Source: an uncultured Collinsella sp. (GTDB lineage: Bacteria; Actinomycetota; Coriobacteriia; Coriobacteriales; Coriobacteriaceae). Taken from it: 31,711 nt of DNA. Numbering within the stretch: position 1 is the first letter of the stretch; each line of letters opens with the position of its first letter. The notes under the pieces were generated by a model. The model searched no databases. It saw only the letters and a list, made by a program, of their open reading frames with translations, and was not told the DNA's origin. Both the position numbers and the translations under genes were made by a program. The stretch is from the NCBI GenBank assembly GCA_900549345.1, contig UROC01000015.1, forward strand, positions 1 to 31,711. The letters are read 5' to 3'. Shown piece by piece: positions 8,303-17,636 of the stretch.

Positions 8303-8379
8303 GATCCCTAGGGGACGGCAGGAAAACGGATCATTTGGGTAGACTCTTTGGAGTTCGCAATCGATAGTTAGGAGGCGCC

Positions 8380-10515
8380 ATGGGGCGCAATAACAAGCAT
8401 AAGCGCAGTGCTCGCAATAAGCGTGGGCCGGTGCGCAGCGAACGCCGTCCGAGCCTGACCGGGCGCGTGCAGCTCCATGAGCATGGCGCCTATGTCATAA
8501 CCGAGAGCGGCGACTACAAGGTTATGGGCCGCGGTAAGCGCGAGATCATGGATGGCGATACCGTTGCCGTGAGCATTAAGAACAGCCCGCACGGTGAGCG
8601 GCGCGCCGTGATCGAAGGCGTGGTTGAGCGCGCAGCCATAAGCGTGGTGGGTACGTACCAGACCGCTGGTCCGCTCGGTGTGATCGAGCCGCTCGATTCG
8701 CGCCTGAAGGCCGACTTCTTCATTCTGCCCGAGGATACCTCGGCGGATCGTCTGGGCGTCCACCCGGGTGATGCCGTTGTCGCGCGCATTTTGACCTACC
8801 CGACGCGCCTGGAATCGGGCACCGTGACGATCGAACGCCGCATTGGCGGAGATGACGCGCCCGATTTGGGCGTTCAATACGTGATGGCGCGTTACGGCTA
8901 TACCGATAGCTATCCCGAGGCCGCGCTGGACGAGGCCGAGGGGCTTTCGCTCGATGTGTCCGCGGCGCTTAAGGACCCGCTCCGCCGCGATCTGCGCGAC
9001 CGCTTTGTCATCACGATCGACCCGGTCGACGCGCGCGACTTTGACGATGCCATTTCGCTTGAGCGCACGCCCGAGGGTGGCTACAAGCTGGGTGTGCATA
9101 TCGCTGACGTTTCTCACTATGTGGCTTGGGACGGGCATATCGATCTTGAGGCTCGACATCGTACGACATCGGTGTATCTGGCCGATCGCGTGCTTCCCAT
9201 GCTGCCCGAACGCCTGTCCTGTGACCTATGCTCGCTTCGCCCTGACGAGGACCGTCTTGCGTTTACCGTTGACATTGAGCTCGATGCGCAGGGTCGCGTG
9301 CGGCATTACGATCCTTACCCCAGCGTGATTCGCTCGCGTGTGCGTATGGACTATGACGGCGCCGAGGCGCTGCTGGTGCGTGCCGACGCGGTTGAGTATT
9401 CGGTGCTGGAAGGCGCCGCTGAGGATGTTGCGGCTGCTGAGGCCTCGCGCGAGGAGGCGCTTGAGCGCGGTCTTGCGTGCGAGGAAACTGCTCGCGGCTA
9501 TAACGTCGACCTCGGCGATTTCCTTGTCGCCGCCAACGAACTCGCCGAACTTCGCCGTCGTATTCGTCGTGCCCGCGGCTCAGTCGATTTTGACACGGCC
9601 GAGATTCGCGCTCTATTGGATGAGGACGGAGTACCCGTGCAGATTGTGGCGCGCGAGCGTTCGTGTGCCACGTCGCTTATCGAGGAAGCCATGCTACTCG
9701 CCAACGAGTGCGTTGCAGAGTGGCTGGCAGACCGTGATATCGAGGCCTGCTATCGCGTGCATGAGGATCCGAGCCCCGATAGCCTGCACGGTGCCGCCGT
9801 TGCGCTGGCGCAGCTGGGCATCATCGACGATCGCCGTGCTGCCGGTATCGCCCTGGGGAGTCCCGATGAGCTACAGGCTGCAGTTGATGCTGCCGCCGGT
9901 ACGGCCAACGCACCGCTCGTCAACACGCTGCTTCTGCGCAGCATGCAGCGCGCACTGTACAAGCCGCGCAACGAGGGCCACTTTGCGCTCGCCGCGCCGT
10001 GCTACTGTCACTTTACGAGTCCCATCCGTCGCTACCCCGATCTGGTGGTGCACCGCGTGCTCAAACTGCAGTTGGCCTATGAGCAGCTCGGCGGCAAGGA
10101 CGCCCTGGTCCGTACGCCGCGGCTGATCGGCAAGGGGCGCGAGTCGCTGCCGCGCATTCTGCCGCAGATCTGCCGCGCATGCAGCGATGCCGAGCGCGCG
10201 GCAGATGCCGCTAGCCATGCGACGCAAAAGATCAAGATTGCCCAGTACTATGAGGACCGTCTGGGCGAGCGCTATGCCGGAACCGTCTCGTGGGTTAGCA
10301 GCATGGGCCTCTTTGTGCGCTTGGACCTGACGCAGGTCGAAGGCTTGGTTTCGATCAAGAGCCTGGGCAACGAGTGGTTCGAGTTCGACGAGGATGCGCT
10401 TACGCTGACGGGCGCCGACACGGGGACTCGCTATGAACTGGGCCAGCGCGTGATTATAGAGGTCTCGCGCGTCAATACCACGCGTGGGCACTTGGACTTT
10501 AAGCTTATCCATTAG
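8380..10515 (+). CDS. rnr: Ribonuclease R (RNB/VacB family 3'-5' exoribonuclease)
   Basis: A processive 3'-5' exoribonuclease that degrades structured RNA and works in trans-translation quality control. The 711-residue protein begins with a short basic tail, then cold-shock-like RNA-binding domains to about residue 190. The RNB catalytic domain has the aspartate-rich motif IDPVDARDFDDAISLE at 213-228 and the conserved HFTSPIRRYPDLVVHR. An S1 domain starts near residue 630 (YAGTVSWVSSMGLFVRLD). The ATG has AGGAGG 3 nt upstream. It is somewhat shorter than E. coli RNase R because the N-terminal helix-turn-helix and the C-terminal basic tail are missing. It probably has its own promoter: TAGACT at 8340 is a possible -10 without a clear -35. 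Confidence 0.95.
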   Translation: MGRNNKHKRSARNKRGPVRSERRPSLTGRVQLHEHGAYVITESGDYKVMGRGKREIMDGDTVAVSIKNSPHGERRAVIEGVVERAAISVVGTYQTAGPLGVIEPLDSRLKADFFILPEDTSADRLGVHPGDAVVARILTYPTRLESGTVTIERRIGGDDAPDLGVQYVMARYGYTDSYPEAALDEAEGLSLDVSAALKDPLRRDLRDRFVITIDPVDARDFDDAISLERTPEGGYKLGVHIADVSHYVAWDGHIDLEARHRTTSVYLADRVLPMLPERLSCDLCSLRPDEDRLAFTVDIELDAQGRVRHYDPYPSVIRSRVRMDYDGAEALLVRADAVEYSVLEGAAEDVAAAEASREEALERGLACEETARGYNVDLGDFLVAANELAELRRRIRRARGSVDFDTAEIRALLDEDGVPVQIVARERSCATSLIEEAMLLANECVAEWLADRDIEACYRVHEDPSPDSLHGAAVALAQLGIIDDRRAAGIALGSPDELQAAVDAAAGTANAPLVNTLLLRSMQRALYKPRNEGHFALAAPCYCHFTSPIRRYPDLVVHRVLKLQLAYEQLGGKDALVRTPRLIGKGRESLPRILPQICRACSDAERAADAASHATQKIKIAQYYEDRLGERYAGTVSWVSSMGLFVRLDLTQVEGLVSIKSLGNEWFEFDEDALTLTGADTGTRYELGQRVIIEVSRVNTTRGHLDFKLIH

Positions 10516-10540
10516 CCAAATCTCGACTCATGGCGGGAGA

Positions 10541-10572
10541 GCGGAGGGCGGTCTTTCGGGGCCGCCCTCCGC
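10541..10572 (+). terminator. Hairpin downstream of rnr
   Basis: A perfect 11-bp GC-rich stem (GCGGAGGGCGG with CCGCCCTCCGC) and 10-nt loop, 25 nt after the stop. The tail is only ATTTGG, so termination may be weak, or the hairpin may protect the 3' end. Confidence 0.6.
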
Positions 10573-10632
10573 ATTTGGATCATGGCTACCTTGCCGTCTG
10601 CTCGGCCGCCCGCTTACCTGCTATTCGAGAGG

Positions 10633-10675
10633 TAAAACCTACCAAAATAAACCTGTCCCTTTTTGGCAGGTTTAC
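10633..10675. repeat. Imperfect inverted repeat ahead of the serine recombinase
   Basis: GTAAAACCTACC at the left is nearly the inverse of GGCAGGTTTAC at the right, and an internal AAACCTG (10649) also pairs exactly with CAGGTTT (10667). The element ends 18 nt before the recombinase start. It could be a recombination site, an operator or a degenerate repetitive element. Confidence 0.5.
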
Positions 10676-10692
10676 AAGAAAGCGGGGATGAG

Positions 10693-11298
10693 ATGGCGAC
10701 GGTGTATGGTTATGCGCGGGTGAGTTCGCGCGATCAGAATCTTAATCGGCAGCTGGATGCGCTGGGCGCCTATGGCGTGGGCTCGGCGAATATTTATGCC
10801 GACCATGCGAGCGGCAAGGACTTCGATCGACCGCGCTATCGCGAGCTGCTGCACGTCCTGGGAGACGGGGACGTGCTGGTGGTGCTTTCTATCGACCGAC
10901 TTGGTCGTAATTACTCCGAGATTCTTGAGGAATGGCGTCGCATTACTAAGGAGCTCGGGGTTGCCATTGTGGTGTTGGACATGCCATTGCTTGACACGCG
11001 CGCCAGGGCCAGCGGCACGCCGGATGTGACTAATACCCTGATTGCCGATATTGTGCTGCAACTGCTGAGCTACGTGGCGCAGGTGGAGCGCGAGAATATC
11101 CATCGGCGCCAAGCGGAGGGAATTGCAGCGGCGCGGGCGCGAGGGGTCCGTTTCGGTCGACCTCGCAAGCCGTGCCCTCCTCAGTTTGATCTGGTACGCG
11201 ATAGCTATGAGGCAGGCGATATTACCCGCAGCCAGGCAGCAAAGTGCCTGGGCGTGTGCGTGGGGACGTTCGATCGCTGGATGCGCGAGGCGGGGTAG
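10693..11298 (+). CDS. Small serine recombinase (resolvase/invertase family)
   Basis: A 201-residue site-specific recombinase that breaks DNA through a serine. The N-terminal resolvase domain starts YGYARVSSRDQNLNRQ, with catalytic Ser at about residue 11, and includes the conserved SIDRLGRNY. The long E-helix region (YVAQVERENIHRRQAEGIAAAR) leads into GVRFGRPRK and a C-terminal helix-turn-helix (DITRSQAAKCLGVCVGTFDRWM). This matches Hin/Gin/resolvase proteins in length and order. ATG 10693 has GGGG 5 nt upstream; an in-frame TTG at 10663 lies in the inverted repeat and is less likely. No transposase or resolution partner gene lies nearby, so it may be a remnant of an element or may act on a nearby inverted repeat. 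Confidence 0.93.
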   Translation: MATVYGYARVSSRDQNLNRQLDALGAYGVGSANIYADHASGKDFDRPRYRELLHVLGDGDVLVVLSIDRLGRNYSEILEEWRRITKELGVAIVVLDMPLLDTRARASGTPDVTNTLIADIVLQLLSYVAQVERENIHRRQAEGIAAARARGVRFGRPRKPCPPQFDLVRDSYEAGDITRSQAAKCLGVCVGTFDRWMREAG

Positions 11299-11402
11299 GG
11301 GTTTGCGTCGCTTTGTCGCTTCCTGTTGCGATTCAAATTTTGATACGGTGACGATGTCATTTGGGGCTACACTCGCTGATATTCAAAAAAGGAGGTAGGC
11401 CC

Positions 11403-11984
11403 TTGGCGCGCGTAAAACAAATAATCGGATGGACCGCGATCGTTCTGTTCGCTGCAACGCTGGCGGGCATCTGGGTGCTGACGGAGCAAAATGCGGTGGA
11501 GACGTCGTTGCTGAGCGAGTCCACCGCGCGTGTGGTGGAGGGTCAAGCTACGGGCGTACAGGCTGCCGATGTCGCGGGTGAAGCTCAGACCGAGAATGGG
11601 ATGACCGGGGGCACCGATTCGGCTGCTTCGAATGTCCGGTCTGGCCGACTTGCTTCCATTCGCATGTGGGTGGGCACGAACGTCCGTCGCGTTGCCCATA
11701 CCGTAGAGTTTTTCTTCGTCGGATTGTTCGCCTCGGTGGTCGTGGTTTGCTTTTCCAGGCGTCCGTGGAGCGTATGCTCCCGTTGCGTGCCCGTGTTGCT
11801 CTTTTGCGCCGTCTGCTCCGTTGGCGATCAGGTACATAAGATCTTTGTTCCCGGCAGGCATTTCGACGTTATCGATTTAGGATTCGATGCTGCGGGCTAT
11901 GTTACCGCGATGCTGTTGGTATTGCTGGCAGCGGTGCTGGTGCGCCATGCGACTCGGCCGATCGGCGCCCATGCGAGGCGCTAG
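11403..11984 (+). CDS. VanZ-like membrane protein
   Basis: A 193-residue protein with an N-terminal membrane segment (about residues 7-25), a Gly/Ala/Ser-rich hydrophilic stretch of about 60 residues, then two or three hydrophobic segments. The segment GDQVHKIFVPGRHFDVIDLGFDAAGY is the VanZ-family signature (D-E/Q-xxQxFxPGRxxxxxDxxxNxxG). VanZ confers low-level teicoplanin resistance in enterococci, but the role of chromosomal homologues is mostly unknown. I chose TTG 11403 because GGAGG lies 7 nt upstream; no ATG fits. A possible -10, TACACT, is at 11368. A terminator follows at 12064. Confidence 0.8.
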   Translation: MARVKQIIGWTAIVLFAATLAGIWVLTEQNAVETSLLSESTARVVEGQATGVQAADVAGEAQTENGMTGGTDSAASNVRSGRLASIRMWVGTNVRRVAHTVEFFFVGLFASVVVVCFSRRPWSVCSRCVPVLLFCAVCSVGDQVHKIFVPGRHFDVIDLGFDAAGYVTAMLLVLLAAVLVRHATRPIGAHARR

Positions 11985-12063
11985 CCGGTAACAAGCCCGT
12001 TTTTGATAATGCGATCTTGTTGAATTATTTTGTGTCGCGCGTATTTCCGAGCGGTCGGATTTG

Positions 12064-12092
12064 AGGGGCGAGCGGTAGAACGCTCGCCCTTT
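12064..12092 (+). terminator. Terminator of the VanZ-like gene
   Basis: Stem GGGCGAGCG with CGCTCGCCC, extended by two weaker pairs, loop GTAGAA, tail TTT. Confidence 0.7.
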
Positions 12093-12114
12093 GTGCGCCA
12101 CGATGCGGCACAAT

Positions 12115-12143
12115 GTACCGTAAAAGCTGTTTATATCCGGTAC
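12115..12143 (+). promoter_or_regulatory. Promoter and candidate operator of the mur cluster
   Basis: TGTTTATAT at 12128-12136 is an extended -10. It is bracketed by GTACCG (12115-12120) and CGGTAC (12138-12143), exact inverted copies 17 nt apart. A dimeric regulator such as the RpiR-type protein encoded 46 nt downstream could bind here and block RNA polymerase. Confidence 0.5.
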
Positions 12144-12188
12144 GAATCGTTCGTTGGTCTTTAATTCTTCTCAACGGAGGTGTTTGAG

Positions 12189-13040
12189 ATGGCAAACGGA
12201 TTGCTTTTGCGGCTTCGCGAGCGTGAGCTCAGCGCGAGCCCGGCGGAACGCAATGTCATCGCATATGTAAGCGCTCATCCGCACGAGGTGGTCGGGCTGT
12301 CCGTCCGCAGTCTTGCCGATGCCACGTTCTCCTCGCCCTCGAGCATTTTGCGCTTTTGCAAGCGCTTGGGTTTTGCGGGCTACAAGGAGTTTCAGCGCGA
12401 ACTGATTGCCGAGCTGGCGCTCTTGGGTGACAAGAAAGACGTTGCCCTCGAGGACATCTCCATGGATGACAGCGTCGAACGTATCGTGGGGAAGGTGATG
12501 AAAAGCAACGTGCGCACGATCGAAGCGACGGCGCGAACGCTCGATTACACCGTCTTGGAGCGATGTGCGGCCTATCTTAAGCGGGCACGCGCGGTCAATC
12601 TGTTCGGTATCGGTGCCTCTCGTTTGGTCGCGCACGATCTGGCGCAAAAGCTCATGCGTGTCGACAAAGAGTGCCATCTGTACGACGACTGGCATGATCA
12701 GCTCTTGTGTGCCAAGAACATGCATGAGGGCGATATGGCAATCGCCTTTAGCTACTCGGGCTTGACGCAAGAGGTGCTGGACTGCGCCGCCGAGGCCCAA
12801 CGTCACAACTGTCCCGTTGTGGCCGTGACCAAAGTAGATGGATCATCCAAGCTTGCCACCATGGCCGATGCCGTGCTCGGCGTCGCTGCGAGTGAGCCCT
12901 TGGTCCGCAGCGGTGCCATGGCTTCGCGTATGGCCCAGCTTATGGTTGTCGATGCCCTGTACGCTGCTTACGTTGCCAGCGACTACGAACGGGCGACGCA
13001 TGTCATTAAGCAAAACTACATCGAGAAACAGGAAAGATGA
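12189..13040 (+). CDS. RpiR/MurR-family transcriptional regulator with SIS domain
   Basis: A 283-residue regulator. Residues 1-77 form the RpiR-type helix-turn-helix (LSVRSLADATFSSPSSILRFCKRLGFAGYKEFQREL). A sugar-phosphate-binding SIS domain follows (AVNLFGIGASRLVAHDLAQKLMRV, then AIAFSYSGLTQEVLDCAAEA). The proteins encoded next to it are for N-acetylmuramate use, so it is probably the local repressor or activator sensing MurNAc-6-phosphate, as MurR does in E. coli. ATG 12189 has GGAGG 8 nt upstream. It is one of only two complete genes here ending in TGA. murQ follows 10 nt later. Confidence 0.92.
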   Translation: MANGLLLRLRERELSASPAERNVIAYVSAHPHEVVGLSVRSLADATFSSPSSILRFCKRLGFAGYKEFQRELIAELALLGDKKDVALEDISMDDSVERIVGKVMKSNVRTIEATARTLDYTVLERCAAYLKRARAVNLFGIGASRLVAHDLAQKLMRVDKECHLYDDWHDQLLCAKNMHEGDMAIAFSYSGLTQEVLDCAAEAQRHNCPVVAVTKVDGSSKLATMADAVLGVAASEPLVRSGAMASRMAQLMVVDALYAAYVASDYERATHVIKQNYIEKQER

Positions 13041-13050
13041 GGTGAATGAA

Positions 13051-13974
<924 letters not shown>

Positions 13975-14031
13975 GTGCGCGGCGTGAGCTGATATGACAT
14001 CCAGACGAGATACCCAATACAAGGAGGAGTT

Positions 14032-15462
14032 ATGACGAACAAAGAGCTGGCTCAAAAGCTGCTGGACCTTTTGGGCGGTAAAGACAACGTGTTGGCAAAC
14101 GCGGCGTGCATGACGCGCCTGCGCGTGACCGTCAAAGACACGAGCAACGTCGACACGGAGGGCATTAAGGCACTCGACGGCGTGATGGGCTTGGTCGAGG
14201 ACGACACGATGCAGATCGTGCTGGGTCCGGGCAAGGTGAATAAGGTGCTCGAGGAGTTCTCCAAGCTCACCGGCCTTGCGAAAGGCGTTGCTGACGAGAG
14301 CGTGGTCGACGCTGCGGCCACAAACAAGGCCGCGCAGAAGGCCAAGTACGAGTCCAAGCCGGTTCAGGCCTTCCTCAAGAAGATTTCCAATGTCTTCGTC
14401 GCCCTGCTTCCCGGCATCATTGCGGCTGGCCTCATCAACGGTATCTGCAACGTCATTAACGTCTCGACGGCAGGCGCGCTTGCAGGCGAGTGGTGGTACC
14501 AGGGCATTCGCTCCATGGGCTGGGCCCTGTTTGCCTATCTGCCCATCTTGGTGGGCTATAACGCGGCACGTGAGTTTGGCGGCTCCGCTGCGCTGGGCGG
14601 CATCGCCGGCATGATGTGTATTGCCAACAGTGCCATGCCCCTGCTTGCGCCTGGCGCGGCCGATCCTGCCACTGCCATCTTGCTGCCGCTCACCAATGCG
14701 CAGTACAACCCCGCAGCGGGCGGCATGATCGCGGCTCTTATCGCTGGCGCATTTTTTGCCTGGATGGAGCGTCAGATTCGCAAGGTTATGCCCAACGCGC
14801 TCGACACGTTCTTGTCCCCGCTGCTGGTGCTCATCATCGGCGCCTTTGCTCTGATGCTCGTCATCCAGCCGGTTGGCGCATGGCTGACGACTGCCATCTT
14901 TAGCGTTTTGACCTTTATCTTCGAGAAGCTGGGCGTCCTGGGTGGCTATATCCTGTCGGCAGGCTTCTTGCCGCTGGTTTCCGTCGGCCTGCATCAGGCG
15001 CTCACGCCGATCCACGCTATGCTCAACGATCCCGACGGCGCTACCAAGGGTATCAATTACCTGCTTCCCATCCTTATGATGGCTGGCGGCGGCCAGGTCG
15101 GTGCCGGTTTGGCGCTGTACTTTAAGACCAAGAACGCCAAGCTCAAGAAGTACGTTGCAGAGTCCATTCCCGTTGGAATCCTGGGTGTGGGCGAGCCTCT
15201 GATGTATGCCGTTACGCTGCCGCTCGTTCGTCCGTTTGTGACGGCCTGCCTGGGTGCCGGATTTGGCGGCGCGCTCGCGGCGCTGCTTCACATCGGCACG
15301 GTTTCTCAGGGCGTTTCCGGTCTGTTTGGCCTGCTGATCGTCGTTCCTGGTCAGCAGCTCGGCTACGTTGCCGCTATGCTGCTTGCCTATGCCGCTGGCT
15401 TTGTCCTGACGTGGTTCTTTGGCGTCGACGAGCAGAAGATCAACGAGTTCTTTGGCGAATAG
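14032..15462 (+). CDS. PTS sugar transporter EIIBC (probable MurNAc or MurNAc-glycoside)
   Basis: A 476-residue phosphotransferase permease. Residues 1-85 are an EIIB domain with phosphorylated Cys26 in NAACMTRLRVTV. From about residue 115 there is a multi-pass EIIC domain of the glucose/sucrose/GlcNAc superfamily (PGIIAAGLINGICNVIN, LGGIAGMM, and GVGEPLMYAVTLPLVRPF with the conserved GEP). No EIIA domain is present, so a EIIA encoded elsewhere must donate phosphate. Its place between murQ and mupG argues for MurNAc or a MurNAc disaccharide, like E. coli MurP (474 residues), but specificity cannot be read from sequence. The start has AAGGAGGAG 4 nt upstream. Confidence 0.92.
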   Translation: MTNKELAQKLLDLLGGKDNVLANAACMTRLRVTVKDTSNVDTEGIKALDGVMGLVEDDTMQIVLGPGKVNKVLEEFSKLTGLAKGVADESVVDAAATNKAAQKAKYESKPVQAFLKKISNVFVALLPGIIAAGLINGICNVINVSTAGALAGEWWYQGIRSMGWALFAYLPILVGYNAAREFGGSAALGGIAGMMCIANSAMPLLAPGAADPATAILLPLTNAQYNPAAGGMIAALIAGAFFAWMERQIRKVMPNALDTFLSPLLVLIIGAFALMLVIQPVGAWLTTAIFSVLTFIFEKLGVLGGYILSAGFLPLVSVGLHQALTPIHAMLNDPDGATKGINYLLPILMMAGGGQVGAGLALYFKTKNAKLKKYVAESIPVGILGVGEPLMYAVTLPLVRPFVTACLGAGFGGALAALLHIGTVSQGVSGLFGLLIVVPGQQLGYVAAMLLAYAAGFVLTWFFGVDEQKINEFFGE

Positions 15463-15470
15463 TTTGATAT

Positions 15471-15497
15471 CGCGAGCCGTGTTGCTCAGGGCTCGCG
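15471..15497. repeat. Short hairpin after the PTS gene
   Basis: CGCGAGCC (15471-15478) pairs exactly with GGCTCGCG (15490-15497) over an 11-nt loop. There is no T run, so it may stabilise the upstream transcript rather than terminate it. Confidence 0.45.
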
Positions 15498-15529
15498 GCG
15501 CGCGGCAGATTTCTTGATGCTATGGTTGT

Positions 15530-15563
15530 GCCGGCGGGGCTAACTGCTCCGCCGGCCTTTTTT
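15530..15563 (+). terminator. Terminator-like hairpin between the PTS gene and mupG
   Basis: An 11-bp stem (GCCGGCGGGGC with GCTCCGCCGGC, one G-U), loop TAACT, tail CTTTTTT. The ribosome binding site of the next gene begins immediately at 15564, leaving no space for a separate promoter. Confidence 0.85.
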
Positions 15564-15579
15564 AAAGGAGCGTTGTAGC

Positions 15580-16632
15580 GTGAAAACGGGTATTTCGATT
15601 TATCTTTCCAGCCCTTTGCAGGATATTGAGCGGACGATTGAGCGTGGTGCCGCGGCGGGTGCGCGCTACGCGTTCACCTCACTGCATATTCCCGAGGATG
15701 GGGGAGCGGCGTATGCCGATAAGGTCCGTCATGTGCTGTCGCTGCTCTCCGCCCGCGGCATTGCGCTCATCGCCGATGTGGGGCCGCGCACGTGCGATTT
15801 GCTCGGGCTTGAGCGCATCGAGGACCTGCGCGATCTGGGGTTGGAATACCTTCGTTTGGACTATGGCTTTAGCGCCCAACGGGTCGCGGAGCTGTCCGGT
15901 GTATTTCGCATAGTGGTCAATGCATCGACGGTGAGTTCTGATGAAATCGCATCGTGGCGTGAGGCCGGTGCCGATGTGACTCGTTTTGCCGCCTGCCACA
16001 ATTTTTACCCCAAGCCTTATACCGGTTTAGCTCTGGAGGACATTGCTCGGGTGAATCTTCGTCTTGCGGCGCTTGGATTCGAAATCATGGCTTTTGTGCC
16101 GGGTGATGCTAACGTTCGCGGGCCAGTATTCGAGGGACTGCCGACGGTCGAGGCGCAGCGCGGTCGCGCGTCAAAGGTTGCTCTCAATATGCTTGAGCTT
16201 GCACATGGCGCCGATTGCGACATTGTGTTGGTCGGCGACCCCGATCTTTCCGATGCGGGCTGGACGCAGTTTGCTCATGTTTCCGCCGGATACGTGGACC
16301 TGCAATGCGAGCTTGAGCCCGGTTATGCCTATGTACGTGGGCAGATTCATCACGACCGACCCGATTCGAGCACCCTCATCTTTAGGTCTCAGGAGTCGCG
16401 TACGACGCTTAAGCCGGATTCCGTGCCGATGGATGCCGGTGCCGGCCTGTCACGAAAGACGGGGTCGATCGCTGTGAGCAATAGCGGCTATGGGCGCTAC
16501 GAAGGCGAGCTTGAGATTGCGCGGGTCGATCTTCCCGGTGACGAGCGCATGAACGTTGCGGGTCATATCACGCCCGAGGCAATGGAGCTGCTGCCGTTCA
16601 TCAAACGCGGATTCGGGGTACAGTTCGTTTAG
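15580..16632 (+). CDS. mupG: MupG-like 6-phospho-N-acetylmuramidase (DUF871 family)
   Basis: A 350-residue protein of the family that includes MupG, which hydrolyses MurNAc-6-phosphate-GlcNAc taken up by a PTS. The N-terminal two thirds fold as a TIM barrel: TGISIYLSS, FTSLHIPEDGG, LIADVGPRT, LRLDYGFS and ACHNFYPKPYTGL, with the following phosphate-binding FVPGDANVRGPVFEGLPTVE. The C-terminal cyclophilin-like part ends LEIARVDLPGDERMNVAGHI. Together with the PTS permease and MurQ this gives a complete cytoplasmic route from MurNAc-GlcNAc to GlcNAc-6-phosphate. The GTG start has AAAGGAG 9 nt upstream, directly after the terminator tail. Enzyme activity is inferred from family and context. Confidence 0.88.
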   Translation: MKTGISIYLSSPLQDIERTIERGAAAGARYAFTSLHIPEDGGAAYADKVRHVLSLLSARGIALIADVGPRTCDLLGLERIEDLRDLGLEYLRLDYGFSAQRVAELSGVFRIVVNASTVSSDEIASWREAGADVTRFAACHNFYPKPYTGLALEDIARVNLRLAALGFEIMAFVPGDANVRGPVFEGLPTVEAQRGRASKVALNMLELAHGADCDIVLVGDPDLSDAGWTQFAHVSAGYVDLQCELEPGYAYVRGQIHHDRPDSSTLIFRSQESRTTLKPDSVPMDAGAGLSRKTGSIAVSNSGYGRYEGELEIARVDLPGDERMNVAGHITPEAMELLPFIKRGFGVQFV

Positions 16633-16648
16633 CGTGTGACCCGTGGGC

Positions 16649-16654
16649 TACAAT
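16649..16654 (+). promoter_or_regulatory. Possible -10 for the Spx/ArsC-like gene
   Basis: TACAAT in the context GGGCTACAATTGG, 71 nt before the start; -35 unclear. Confidence 0.4.
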
Positions 16655-16724
16655 TGGCCCATCATGCGAAGGCGCCTCGTGTGGCGTGTGCCTGCGTTGG
16701 CCGATCTATATTCGGAGGATTCCC

Positions 16725-17084
16725 ATGACCGTACTGTTTATTGAATATCCCAAGTGCTCGACCTGTAAGAAGGCCAAGGCATGGCTGGACGAACACGGGG
16801 TAGAGTATATCGACCGCGATATCGTTTTGGACAATCCCACGGCTGATGAGCTTGCGACCTGGATTGCTCGTTCGGGACTGCCGGTGCGACGCTTCTTTAA
16901 TTCGTCGGGCATGAAATATCGAGAGCTGGGCCTGAAGGCGCGTCTGGATGCGGGCATGACGGATTGGGAGTGCTACGAGCTGCTGGCGACCGACGGCATG
17001 CTGGTTAAGCGTCCGCTGTTGGTGGGCGACGACTTTGCGATTCCCGGCTTTAGGGAAGCAGCTTGGACCGAGGCGCTGCTGTAG
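16725..17084 (+). CDS. Spx/ArsC-family thioredoxin-fold protein
   Basis: A 119-residue protein of the arsenate-reductase/Spx superfamily. It begins MTVLFIEYPKCSTCKKAKAW with the CxxC pair C11/C14, followed by the expected DRDIVLDNPTADEL, an SGLPVRRFFNSSGMKYRELGL segment, and LVKRPLLVGDDFAIPGF near the end. Members act as arsenate reductases, as Spx-type redox regulators, or have unknown roles. The CxxC and KRPLLV motifs fit YffB/Spx-like proteins of anaerobes better than classical ArsC, and no ars operon is present. The ATG has CGGAGGA 5 nt upstream. It appears to be transcribed alone. Confidence 0.88.
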   Translation: MTVLFIEYPKCSTCKKAKAWLDEHGVEYIDRDIVLDNPTADELATWIARSGLPVRRFFNSSGMKYRELGLKARLDAGMTDWECYELLATDGMLVKRPLLVGDDFAIPGFREAAWTEALL

Positions 17085-17156
17085 CGGCTGCGGAAAGTGC
17101 GACCCGTTTTGAGCGCTCGGGGTGGGACGTGTTTTCCATCGGAGGGCTCGCTCGGC

Positions 17157-17567
17157 TCAATCCTTGAGCTGTGCCCATTCGTGCGGACCGTAGACCTTTA
17201 CGTGCTTGTTGGGCTTGCCGCTCCAGTACTCCTCGTCCATAAAGGGCAGATATGCCTGAACACGGGGGCAGATAAAGGGAATCCGCTGCTGTTGCAGTCG
17301 CTCGCGTTGGCGCAGCTCCAGGTGCGCCTCGGATATGACAGTCGGCATACCGGACAGCTCGACGAGGCTTGCCTGGATTCGCTTAAGGTCGGGGAGTCCC
17401 GCGTGCCATGACATCCGCATGATCAAAAAGGATGCACGGCGGTATTTTGCCTGCACCACCGTGATGGCGGGGCGCAGGGTGGGATGGATTTTGTCCCGTT
17501 CGGGCCAAAGGTCAGCAGTGATCTCGAGGCCCAGGGTCTCCCATAGGTAATCAAGCTCTTCGTCCAT
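17157..17567 (-). CDS. Small protein resembling the N-terminal half of a MarR-like regulator family
   Basis: A 136-residue minus-strand protein with no membrane segment. The middle and end (SFLIMRMSWHAGLPDLKRIQ, then RERLQQQRIPFICPRVQAYLPFM) resemble the N-terminal domain of longer winged-helix MarR-like proteins of Firmicutes and Actinobacteria, which carry a similar IPFVVPxxQxYLP block before the DNA-binding part. Here the protein ends about 25 residues after that block, so no winged helix remains. Minus-strand ATG at 17567 is preceded by GAGG at normal spacing. It converges with the Spx-like gene. It could be a complete stand-alone domain or a decayed regulator. It ends in TGA, rare in this window. 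Family assignment is from memory and is tentative. Confidence 0.65.
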   Translation of the reverse strand: MDEELDYLWETLGLEITADLWPERDKIHPTLRPAITVVQAKYRRASFLIMRMSWHAGLPDLKRIQASLVELSGMPTVISEAHLELRQRERLQQQRIPFICPRVQAYLPFMDEEYWSGKPNKHVKVYGPHEWAQLKD

Positions 17568-17636
17568 GGCGCCTCGATATCCGTGTAATGATGACGGTTT
17601 GATTGTGCCATCAGCCGTGAGTGCTGCATTGTTGTA

